Of a stretch of 64,000 bases of DNA, positions 51,635 to 59,070 are shown piece by piece. Source of the DNA: an uncultured Lachnospiraceae bacterium (GTDB lineage Bacteria; Bacillota; Clostridia; Lachnospirales; Lachnospiraceae); assembly GCA_910579285.1 (NCBI GenBank), contig CAJTTT010000003.1, forward strand, positions 51,118 to 115,117, read 5' to 3'. Made by a program: the position numbers and the translations under genes. A model generated the notes under the pieces. That model saw only the letters and a list, made by a program, of their open reading frames with translations. It was not told where the DNA came from and made no database searches. How positions within the stretch are numbered: position 1 is the first letter of the stretch; the number at the start of each line of letters is the position of its first letter.

Positions 51635-53239
51635 ATGGGATTTTTGAGACAGACGGAAAAGAAAAAGAAGAAGGAACAGAAAAACCGTGCGGGGGAGTTT
51701 CCGGCGGATTGGGAGCAGACTGCTCCAAAGAGGGATGAGCTGGAAAAAACGATGTTTCTTTCGCCGGGGGAGAGAACGGGTTCCAGAGGTAAGGGTGCGC
51801 GCCGGGCATCTCAGGAGAGCGGAGAACAGCCCAGTTATTCCCGTGAGAAAACCTTCCGCGGCAATCCGATTATTATAAACGGGCCGGATTATCTTCTGCG
51901 GATCAGTGAAACGCGTATGGAAGCCTTTCTCACCTTGTACAGAGGCTTTTCCGAGAAAGAGATTGTGGAACTGCTGAAAGAAAACGAAATTGTCTACGGT
52001 ATCAGAGAAAAGGCGCTGGAAGAGCTTGCACAGGGAAAGCATAAGTATGAAGAGACTTTCGTGGCGCAGGGGACTGCCAGGAAGGATGGTCGTGACGGTT
52101 ATTTTGAATACCATTTTAATCCCTACCCGGAAACGAGACCGATTATTCTCCCGGACGGCTCCGTGGATTACAACGTGCTGGGGAAAATGGAGCTTGTGAC
52201 CAAGGGACAGCTTCTTGCCACTTATCACGCCGTTCTTCCTGCCGTAGTCGGCAGGGACGTTTATGGAAATATCATGGAAGCCTACGAGGGAAAGGAGCTG
52301 CAGCCCCTTCAGTGTAAGCGCTGTGAGCCGGATGAAAGCGGCTGTCAGTATTTTGCCAGTACGGAAGGCAATGTGACGCTGGAAGGGAAATGCCTGACGG
52401 TTACGCCGATCTACGCGATAGACGGCAATCTGGATGCGGCCACAGGAGATGTGGACTTTCACGGGGATGTGCTGGTGCAGGGAAATGTATTTGCAGGGGT
52501 GACACTGAAAACGACCGGGACGATTACCGTCAACGGGCATGTGGAGACGGCGCATCTTTTTGCGGGAAAAGATGTGATACTGAAAAACGGTATGCAGGGT
52601 TCAGGAAACGGCGTTATCCGCGCGGGGCGCAATGTGATGGCGCGCTTTTTGGAGCAGACACAGGTTTATGCCGGCAATGAAGTAAATACAGGCGCGATCT
52701 TAAATTGTGAAGTGGAGTCGGGGCAGAGCGTGGTGATAGCCGGGAACCGGGGTACCATCATCGGCGGCAGTGTCACGGCGGTGGAACTGATTACCGCCGC
52801 CTCCATCGGAAACCGCGCCGCGGTGACGACTCAGTTAGTGATTGGTCTGGACTGTGAGTTTAAGGAAAAGATGGGGGAAATCGACCGTCTGACGGAAGAA
52901 TATGAGCAGAATATGAAAGATGCGGAGAACGCTCTTGACCGTATTTCCTATCAGTTAAAGTCGCAGCCCGCCGCGCCAGAACTAAACCAGCAGAAAGCGG
53001 AGCAGATGCGCCGAAAGATCAACTATCAGTTGAAACTGAAGGAGATTTGTGCGAAACGGGAACAGATGATTGACATTAACAGGCGTTCGGCGGACGGAAA
53101 AATTGTGGTAAACGGTACCTCGAATGTGGGGTGTGTGATAATCATAAATGGCGTACGCGAGGTGCTGCATTCGGAGTACCGGGATGTGACGTATAAAAAA
53201 GGACGGCAGGAAGTGCGGATTATATCGAATAAGCAGTAA
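51635..53239 (+). CDS. FapA/DUF342-family protein
   Basis: This 534-residue cytosolic protein belongs to DUF342 (FapA). A charged, Lys-rich N-terminus (about 1-75) is followed by an N-terminal domain with EIVELLKENEIVYGIREKAL near residue 110. The parallel beta-helix comes next (about 240-400), with repeated turns such as GDVDFHGDVLVQGNVFAGV and INGHVETAHLFAGKDVIL-like segments. A coiled coil (about 405-480) precedes a final beta segment. In other clostridia such proteins influence cell morphology or signalling, but no defined activity exists. ATG 51635 is used with GGGAG 11 bases upstream; a GTG four codons earlier is possible. Confidence 0.85.
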   Translation: MGFLRQTEKKKKKEQKNRAGEFPADWEQTAPKRDELEKTMFLSPGERTGSRGKGARRASQESGEQPSYSREKTFRGNPIIINGPDYLLRISETRMEAFLTLYRGFSEKEIVELLKENEIVYGIREKALEELAQGKHKYEETFVAQGTARKDGRDGYFEYHFNPYPETRPIILPDGSVDYNVLGKMELVTKGQLLATYHAVLPAVVGRDVYGNIMEAYEGKELQPLQCKRCEPDESGCQYFASTEGNVTLEGKCLTVTPIYAIDGNLDAATGDVDFHGDVLVQGNVFAGVTLKTTGTITVNGHVETAHLFAGKDVILKNGMQGSGNGVIRAGRNVMARFLEQTQVYAGNEVNTGAILNCEVESGQSVVIAGNRGTIIGGSVTAVELITAASIGNRAAVTTQLVIGLDCEFKEKMGEIDRLTEEYEQNMKDAENALDRISYQLKSQPAAPELNQQKAEQMRRKINYQLKLKEICAKREQMIDINRRSADGKIVVNGTSNVGCVIIINGVREVLHSEYRDVTYKKGRQEVRIISNKQ

Positions 53240-53270
53240 TGAAGTTTAGAGACAATCCTATGGTGAGAAG

Positions 53271-54167
53271 GTGAGAATAATAGAAACCTATTATTTAGTC
53301 GATTATGAAAATGTACATTGTGATGGTCTTAATGGGTGTGAGGAGCTGGGAAAGACAGACCATATCTTTATATTTTTTACTAAAAATGCCAAAAGTATTG
53401 ATATGAGCGAAATTTCTGACCACGGCGGAGCGGAACTTAAGATGATAGAAGTGCCGGTAGGAAAACAGTCTGCGGATATGCATATCGTATCTTTTTTAGG
53501 GTATTTGGCAGGTAAAAAAGGGAAGAACTGTAACGCTGTAATAGTCAGTAAGGATACAGATTTTGACAATGTGGTAGCATTTTGGGAAGAAACGACAGGC
53601 ATTACGGCATCAAGAGTGCAGCAGATTAGAAAGAAAACAGCAATTAGAAAATCATCGGAAAGCAGGCATTCTGTAACACAGAAAAAGCCCAACATTACGG
53701 TTGTCGGAACCCAAAAGACAAAACTCAATTCGGAAACCATGCAGGCAGTAAAACGTGCTGGATTTAGTGCATCTGTAGCGAATACTGCTGCGCAGATTGC
53801 ATCGAGACTTTACGGCGATGAACATATGCTTGTCGAAGTCCATAATGCGTTGAGAGATCATTGTCCGAATTATCTTGAGGTGTATCGTGCAATGAAACCG
53901 GTTTTGTCAAAATATGAGGGAGCTATATCTTCACAGAATAAGATGCCAACGGCAGCAGCAAAGGATAGAACAGCGACTAATGCTGCGATTATGAAGCTGC
54001 TAAGCAAAGCGGGATATTCCAATGATATTGTTGCGTATACGGCATCCACGGCTGTAAAAAATCTTGGAGTTAAGAACGGAAAGCAGCAAATCTATGAAGC
54101 GATTGTTGCAAAATACGGACAAAAGAAAGGAAGAGCCATATATAATCAGATTAGAAAAAATATATAA
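53271..54167 (+). CDS. NYN-domain (PIN-like) nuclease with duplicated C-terminal module
   Basis: This 298-residue protein starts at a GTG. Residues 5-130 form a NYN/PIN-like nuclease domain: the first acidic cluster is in YYLVDYENVH, the second in KQSADMHIV and the third in VIVSKDTDFDNV, consistent with a metal-dependent RNase site. A basic linker follows. The C-terminus has two copies of a helical module (about 153-221 and 238-298), recognisable from ETMQAVKRAGFSASV / AIMKLLSKAGYSNDI with later TAAQIASRLYG / TASTAVKNLG. The gene is AT-rich compared with the FapA-like gene upstream. It precedes a small membrane protein and the MotAB/ZorAB-like pair. Its RNA target is unknown. Confidence 0.8.
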   Translation: MRIIETYYLVDYENVHCDGLNGCEELGKTDHIFIFFTKNAKSIDMSEISDHGGAELKMIEVPVGKQSADMHIVSFLGYLAGKKGKNCNAVIVSKDTDFDNVVAFWEETTGITASRVQQIRKKTAIRKSSESRHSVTQKKPNITVVGTQKTKLNSETMQAVKRAGFSASVANTAAQIASRLYGDEHMLVEVHNALRDHCPNYLEVYRAMKPVLSKYEGAISSQNKMPTAAAKDRTATNAAIMKLLSKAGYSNDIVAYTASTAVKNLGVKNGKQQIYEAIVAKYGQKKGRAIYNQIRKNI

Positions 54168-54218
54168 GTCAAAAAACAAAAATGAGATGGTATATGTAGA
54201 ATGAAAGAGAGGATGAGA

Positions 54219-54443
54219 ATGAAAAAATTGTTTGATTATGCAGCGAAATATTTGGAGAGAAGCGATTGGAAGGATCTGGCCATGATAAAGCTCTGCCTTT
54301 TCTCAATAGGAATTTTGGCCGGGATGAGAATACCGCAAAAGAACAGAAAGCAGGCAGGGTACGCTGCTGCGGCAGTTTTTGCAGTAACGTATATTCCGCT
54401 GATGGCAAAATTTGTTGCGGTTGTTATGGATAAAGAGGAATAG
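54219..54443 (+). CDS. Small membrane protein
   Basis: This 74-residue protein begins at ATG 54219, with AGAGG 7 bases upstream; two earlier in-frame ATGs lack suitable spacing. A short amphipathic start (KKLFDYAAKYLERSDWKDL) is followed by a helix near residues 22-36 and another near 50-68. Similar short clostridial proteins are often labelled as phosphate ABC permease, but nothing in this one supports a transporter. It lies between the NYN nuclease and the channel-type gene, which starts 49 bases later. Confidence 0.7.
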   Translation: MKKLFDYAAKYLERSDWKDLAMIKLCLFSIGILAGMRIPQKNRKQAGYAAAAVFAVTYIPLMAKFVAVVMDKEE

Positions 54444-54492
54444 ATCACTGAAATACTAATTGTATCAGCAGAGGAAAAGGGTGGGAATACGG

Positions 54493-55656
54493 ATGAAAAG
54501 TAAGCTGTATTATGCACTATATTTTTTGTATGCCATAGTTGTGGCCTTTGTTTTGTACCTGAACGGCGTTTTTACGGGAGAATGGAGTTCTTATTCCAAT
54601 CTGATCATCAATCTTGTATTTTTGGTTATTATTGGAATTATTTTTGTCATATCCTCTTTCGGATTCGGCAGACTTAACAGGGTTACTTATGATTTGGAGG
54701 ATGTGATGCTCCGCCTGCAGAAGGAATATAAGGAAGCAGGGGGAAAGAATCTCTGGGATCAATACAAAGACAATGACAAGGTTTTTGAGGAGACAGAATT
54801 GCAGGATGCCTTTAATAAATACCGCCTGCGCATAAAAAGCACAAAGACAAGGCGCGGAGCCGGGGCTTCCTGCGATTTGGGGGAATATATCAATGAGGAT
54901 CTGCTGGACAGGGTAGGCATGAATTTCTTTAACTCCGGGGTATCCGGGACACTCACAGGTTTGGGAATTTTGGGAACGTTTCTCGGTTTGTCTCTGGGGC
55001 TTGGCGCGTTCAGCGGGGACGATATTTTTACGGTTTCTGACAATGTGGGTTCGCTGCTCTCGGGTATGAAGGTGGCTTTTCATACTTCTGTATACGGCAT
55101 CCTGTTCTCGCTGGTCTTTAATATCGCTTACCGAAGCGTGATGGCGGATGCCTATGAGACGCTGGATGAATTTTTGACGGTGTTTCGTCAGACTGCGCAG
55201 CTCTCTGTCCAGAAGGAGGATGAAAGCTTTGCAGCAATGCTTGTCTATCAGGCAGGAATGGCAGGTTCCTTAAAGCAGATAGTGGAAATGATGAAAGGCA
55301 GTGCAGTGGAGCAGACAGCGGGCGTGGAGCGTATCGTAGAGCAGTTTACCACACAGATGCAGGCTGCGTTGGATACGGATTTTAAGAAGCTGGGAAGTGT
55401 TTTAAAAAGTGCGGGAGAATCACAGGCTGTCAGCGCGGCCAATGCGGCGGAGATGGTGGAGGCAGTCACTGCCCTGGTGGAGGTAAACCGCAGCGTGCAG
55501 GAGGCGCTCGCCAATGTCATGGAGCGGCAGGACGTATTTGCGAAACAGCTTGTTGAACAGAAGAAAATGCTGGCGGATGCGTGTAGCGATATGAGTGATG
55601 AGATCAGCAGCCAGATTTATACGTTCGGGCAGATGAGGGATTTATATGAGAAATAG
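54493..55656 (+). CDS. MotA/TolQ/ExbB-like proton channel subunit (ZorA-like)
   Basis: This 387-residue inner-membrane protein resembles MotA/ExbB/ZorA stator subunits. Two helices lie near residues 8-28 and 36-58. A cytoplasmic loop follows, then the conserved pair: GTLTGLGILGTFLGLSLGLGAF near residue 165 and LLSGMKVAFHTSVYGILFSLVF near residue 198. The tail (about 215-387) is long and helical, a feature shared with ZorA rather than flagellar MotA. ATG 54493 is used; an upstream TTG frame lacks support. The partner gene overlaps its stop by 11 bases. There are no flagellar or Tol genes nearby. Confidence 0.82.
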   Translation: MKSKLYYALYFLYAIVVAFVLYLNGVFTGEWSSYSNLIINLVFLVIIGIIFVISSFGFGRLNRVTYDLEDVMLRLQKEYKEAGGKNLWDQYKDNDKVFEETELQDAFNKYRLRIKSTKTRRGAGASCDLGEYINEDLLDRVGMNFFNSGVSGTLTGLGILGTFLGLSLGLGAFSGDDIFTVSDNVGSLLSGMKVAFHTSVYGILFSLVFNIAYRSVMADAYETLDEFLTVFRQTAQLSVQKEDESFAAMLVYQAGMAGSLKQIVEMMKGSAVEQTAGVERIVEQFTTQMQAALDTDFKKLGSVLKSAGESQAVSAANAAEMVEAVTALVEVNRSVQEALANVMERQDVFAKQLVEQKKMLADACSDMSDEISSQIYTFGQMRDLYEK

Positions 55657-56569
55657 ACAAAGGAACAGAGAAGCCTTTGCGGATCACAGCTACTGGCAGT
55701 CCTATTCGGACATGATGGCGGCTCTTTTGTTGATTTTTATTCTGATGATAGCGATCACCCTTGCCATATACAGACAGAAGACGAATGATCTGGACAAGAC
55801 AAGGCTGGAACTTAACGAGGCGCAGAGTGAGCTTGATGAAACCATAGAGGATCTGGAGCTTTCCAAGGCAGAACTGGAAAGGTCTAATGAGGAGCTTGCG
55901 TCTTCCCTGGCGGAATTACAGCAGGCTTACGAGCAGGCGGCGTTGACGCAGGAAGAATTGGACAATGCCTATCTGGAGATAGAAAATGCCAGACAGGAGC
56001 TGACAACGACCAAGCAGGAGCTTCAGGATATTGTCGGGATCCGCACAGACATTATCGGGGCACTGCAGTCCGCGTTCAGCAATTCCACGATGAAGGTAGA
56101 CGCCCAGACCGGCTCCATTACGTTTTCCTCTGACGTGCTTTTCCGATACAACAGCGCTTCTCTGACCCCGGACAGCAGGGAGACATTGAAACAGATTATC
56201 CCGATGTATCTGGATGTGCTGCTGCAGGACCAGTTCCGCGACTATATTGCTGAAATCATCATTGAGGGGCATACGGATACGGACGGCGGCTATCAGGGAA
56301 ATATGGAGCTGTCCTACGAGCGGGCTAAGGCCGTTGCGGACTTTTGTCTGAACAAAAGAAACGGTCTCAGCGAGGCGGAGATTGAACAGTTGCAGAAACT
56401 CCTTACCGTCAACGGAAAGTCGTGGAGCAATCCGATTTATGAGAAAGACGCTTTCGGCAATCCGGCAGGAGAGGTAAATATGTCTGCTTCCAGAAGAGTG
56501 GAGATAAAATTCCGCCTGAAGGAGGACGAAATGATTGAGAAGATGGCTGGGATTTTGGAGCAGGAGTAA
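55646..56569 (+). CDS. MotB/OmpA-like stator subunit with coiled-coil stalk (ZorB-like)
   Basis: This 307-residue protein has a short cytoplasmic start, then a helix near residues 20-42 with the proton-carrying-type Asp in QSYSDMMAALLL, as in MotB and ZorB. Residues 45-125 are an unusually long heptad coiled coil (repeated ELxxxxxEL patterns). The C-terminal OmpA-like peptidoglycan-binding domain (about 150-300) contains FRYNSASLTPDSRETL, IIIEGHTDTDGGY and SASRRVEIKF. It should anchor the channel to the wall. It overlaps the ZorA-like gene and is followed after five bases by a response regulator gene. Confidence 0.83.
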   Translation: MRNRQRNREAFADHSYWQSYSDMMAALLLIFILMIAITLAIYRQKTNDLDKTRLELNEAQSELDETIEDLELSKAELERSNEELASSLAELQQAYEQAALTQEELDNAYLEIENARQELTTTKQELQDIVGIRTDIIGALQSAFSNSTMKVDAQTGSITFSSDVLFRYNSASLTPDSRETLKQIIPMYLDVLLQDQFRDYIAEIIIEGHTDTDGGYQGNMELSYERAKAVADFCLNKRNGLSEAEIEQLQKLLTVNGKSWSNPIYEKDAFGNPAGEVNMSASRRVEIKFRLKEDEMIEKMAGILEQE

Positions 56570-56574
56570 GCGGT

Positions 56575-57264
56575 TTGCGTAAAAAAATATGTTTAGTCGA
56601 AGATGATAAGACCATCGCCAAAAACTTAATGCGCCTGCTCCAGTCGGAGGGATTTGCGGTCAGCCACGCTGGCACACAGAGGGAAGCATCCGCTATGCTT
56701 GCGGAAAGCAGATTTGACATGGCGCTGGTAGATATTTCGCTTCCCGACGGGAATGGATTTGCTGTATGTACAGAAATCCAGCAGACGCAGAATATCCCGG
56801 TTATCTTTTTGACGGCCTCCGGGGATGAGTCCAGTGTTGTCACGGGGCTGAATATGGGGGCGGACGATTATATTACAAAACCGTTCAGACCGCGGGAGCT
56901 GATCGCAAGAATCAGGGCCGCATTACGGAAAACGGACTGTCAGCCTGCATGTTTTGACAGAAATGGGATTTTTGTGGATCCAGTCAGCGGCCTTGTCAAA
57001 AAGAATGGAAAAGAAATATACCTTTCTGCGCTGGAGTACCGCCTCTTGTTGATATTTATCAATAATCCCGGGAATATTCTGACGAGGGACAGACTTTTGG
57101 ACGAGCTGTGGGACGCCGCAGGCCAGTTTGTTAATAATAACACGCTGACGGTTTATATTAAGAGGCTGCGGGAAAAAATGGAGGATGATCCGGCCAGCCC
57201 ACAGATGATACTGACAGTTCATGGGATAGGCTATCGGCTGGGAGACGGTTATGTTTCGGAATAA
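56575..57264 (+). CDS. OmpR-family response regulator (TTG start)
   Basis: This 229-residue regulator begins with TTG at 56575, preceded by AGGAG 8 bases upstream inside the ZorB-like gene's end; no in-frame ATG would preserve the receiver's first strand. The receiver shows CLVEDD, phosphoacceptor Asp in MALVDISLPDGNG and Lys in YITKPFRP. The winged-helix output domain covers about 125-225 (RLLLIFINNPGNILTRDRLLDELW). The kinase gene overlaps by 14 bases. The arrangement with an ABC exporter downstream is like antimicrobial-peptide detoxification modules. Confidence 0.9.
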   Translation: MRKKICLVEDDKTIAKNLMRLLQSEGFAVSHAGTQREASAMLAESRFDMALVDISLPDGNGFAVCTEIQQTQNIPVIFLTASGDESSVVTGLNMGADDYITKPFRPRELIARIRAALRKTDCQPACFDRNGIFVDPVSGLVKKNGKEIYLSALEYRLLLIFINNPGNILTRDRLLDELWDAAGQFVNNNTLTVYIKRLREKMEDDPASPQMILTVHGIGYRLGDGYVSE

Positions 57265-58255
57265 AGAAATACGGCGGTTTGCAGTTCTGTTTTTGATGAT
57301 TGTTTTTATTGTGGCAATGGCGGGATTTAAGGCCGGCATGATGACTGGAACGCTGATACTGATTCAGGCCTGTCTGCTGGGCATCCTATTCTATTTGTTC
57401 ACGAGGGCACGTTACAGGAAAATAGAACGGCTGTCTGAGCAGATCGACCTGGTACTGCACAATTCGGAACATCTGTGTATCAGTGAGGCTGAGGAGGGCG
57501 AACTTTCTATCTTACAGAGCGAGATCGTCAAAATGACGCTGCGCATCCGCGAGCAGAATGAGGCGTTAAAAAGAGAAAAAAAGCATCTTGCAGATTCCCT
57601 TGCAGATATTTCACATCAGCTTCGCACTCCTCTTACATCGGTGCATATTATCCTGACATTATTAGAAAAAGATACGGAGAAAGAAGAGCAAAAAGCATTG
57701 CTCAGAGAAACCGGGGAATTGTTTGGGCAGATGGATTTTTTGCTTTCTTCCCTGTTAAAGTTATCCCGTCTGGATGCAGGAATTGTGAGTTTCGAAAGGG
57801 ATTGGATCTGTATCAGCAGTCTGATGGCAGCTTCACTTCGTCCGTTTCTGATTGCAATGGAACTGAAAAATATTCAGATACAGACCGACATACCAGAGAA
57901 GGCCGGGATTTCAGGAGATTTCAGATGGCTCTCAGAAGCGTTTCAGAATCTGATCAAAAACAGTATGGAGAGCGTGGGCGAAGACGGAAAAATAGAAATT
58001 ACCTGTGTGGATAATCCGATTTTTACAGAGATTACATTTCACGATGATGGAGCAGGGTTTGAAAAGGAAGATTTACCGCATATATTTGAGCGGTTTTACC
58101 GGGGGAAGGATGCGGATGCGGCAGGATATGGAATCGGCCTCGCTCTTTGCAGGACCATTATCATGCAGCAGGGCGGAACAATTTTGGCCAGGAACGATCC
58201 GCAGGGCGGAGCTGTATTTTCCGTCCGCTTTTTAAAGGGACAGCATTCTGATTGA
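57251..58255 (+). CDS. Sensor histidine kinase
   Basis: This 334-residue membrane kinase has two close hydrophobic segments (about 10-28 and 32-50) with almost no extracytoplasmic loop. That is typical of intramembrane-sensing kinases that rely on a partner ABC transporter. The phosphoacceptor His is in ADISHQLRTPLTS near residue 123, the N-box in FQNLIKNSMES, G1 in FHDDGAGFEKE and G2 in GYGIGLALC. It overlaps its response regulator and is followed by a 122-base gap before the ABC exporter genes. Confidence 0.9.
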   Translation: MFRNKEIRRFAVLFLMIVFIVAMAGFKAGMMTGTLILIQACLLGILFYLFTRARYRKIERLSEQIDLVLHNSEHLCISEAEEGELSILQSEIVKMTLRIREQNEALKREKKHLADSLADISHQLRTPLTSVHIILTLLEKDTEKEEQKALLRETGELFGQMDFLLSSLLKLSRLDAGIVSFERDWICISSLMAASLRPFLIAMELKNIQIQTDIPEKAGISGDFRWLSEAFQNLIKNSMESVGEDGKIEITCVDNPIFTEITFHDDGAGFEKEDLPHIFERFYRGKDADAAGYGIGLALCRTIIMQQGGTILARNDPQGGAVFSVRFLKGQHSD

Positions 58256-58257
58256 AA

Positions 58258-58286
58258 TGTGACGGATCAGTCACAAAAAAGTCACC
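58258..58286 (+). promoter_or_regulatory. GTCAC repeats upstream of the ABC exporter genes
   Basis: TGTGAC (58258-58263) and GTCACA (58270-58275) form an inverted repeat with a 6-base spacer, and a third GTCACC copy lies at 58281-58286. The region sits between the kinase gene and the ABC exporter, where the response regulator would be expected to bind. No clear -35/-10 pair was resolved. Confidence 0.4.
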
Positions 58287-58377
58287 GAATAGTAAGTTCA
58301 AAATCTTATCATTATGAGTAAACAGCGGATGCCGGATTGTAACAGGCATCCGTTGGTAAAAGGCAAAGGAGGCTCAT

Positions 58378-59070
58378 ATGAAGGAGTTTTTGAAAATTGA
58401 GGACTTGTGTAAAGTCTACGGTAAGCATGAAAATATGGTCACAGCACTGGACCATGTTTCCCTGAATATCGAAAAAGGTGATTTTACAGCTATTATTGGC
58501 GCTTCGGGTTCGGGGAAATCGACTCTGCTCCATGCGATTGCAGGGGTGGACGTTCCGACAAGCGGGAAGATTTATCTGGATGGGCAGGATGTATATGCCC
58601 AGAGCAGTGAAAAGCTTGCCATATTCCGCAGGCGGCAGGTAGGACTGATCTATCAGTTCCACAATCTGATACCTACGCTCAATGTGGTAGAGAATATAAC
58701 GCTGCCTGTTCTCATGGATAGAAGAAAGGTCAACCGGGAACGGCTGGAAGAGCTGCTGGAGCTGTTGGGACTGCAGGACAGAAGGACGCATCTGCCCAAT
58801 CAGCTTTCGGGCGGACAACAGCAGCGTGTCGCCATTGGACGGGCGTTGATGAATGCTCCGCAGGTGTGCCTGGCAGACGAACCCACGGGCAGTCTGGACA
58901 GCCGCAATGGCCAGGAAATTATCCGGCTCTTAAAAGAGAGCCATCGCAAATACCGCCAATCTTTGGTTATTGTTACCCACGATGAAAACATCGCTTTGCA
59001 GGCAGACCGTATTATCGGCATTGCAGATGGAAAAGTGGTAAGGGATGAGAGGCAGGTGGCGCGTTTATGA
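58378..59070 (+). CDS. ABC exporter ATP-binding protein, MacB/BceA type
   Basis: This 230-residue ATPase shows Walker A GASGSGKST near residue 42, Q-loop YQFHNLIPTLNV, signature LSGGQQQRVAIGRAL near residue 145, Walker B VCLADEPTGSLDS and H-loop VIVTHDENIA. The DEPTGSLD form is typical of the MacB/LolD/BceA branch. AAAGGAGG precedes the ATG. It overlaps the permease gene by four bases (ATGA). With the upstream kinase and regulator it forms a likely peptide-sensing and resistance or envelope-stress module. Confidence 0.92.
   Translation: MKEFLKIEDLCKVYGKHENMVTALDHVSLNIEKGDFTAIIGASGSGKSTLLHAIAGVDVPTSGKIYLDGQDVYAQSSEKLAIFRRRQVGLIYQFHNLIPTLNVVENITLPVLMDRRKVNRERLEELLELLGLQDRRTHLPNQLSGGQQQRVAIGRALMNAPQVCLADEPTGSLDSRNGQEIIRLLKESHRKYRQSLVIVTHDENIALQADRIIGIADGKVVRDERQVARL

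Noticed and set aside
53271..56569. Calling a complete Zorya defence system.
   Set aside because: Only ZorA- and ZorB-like genes are present; no ZorC, ZorD, ZorE, ZorF or ZorG-like gene was seen.
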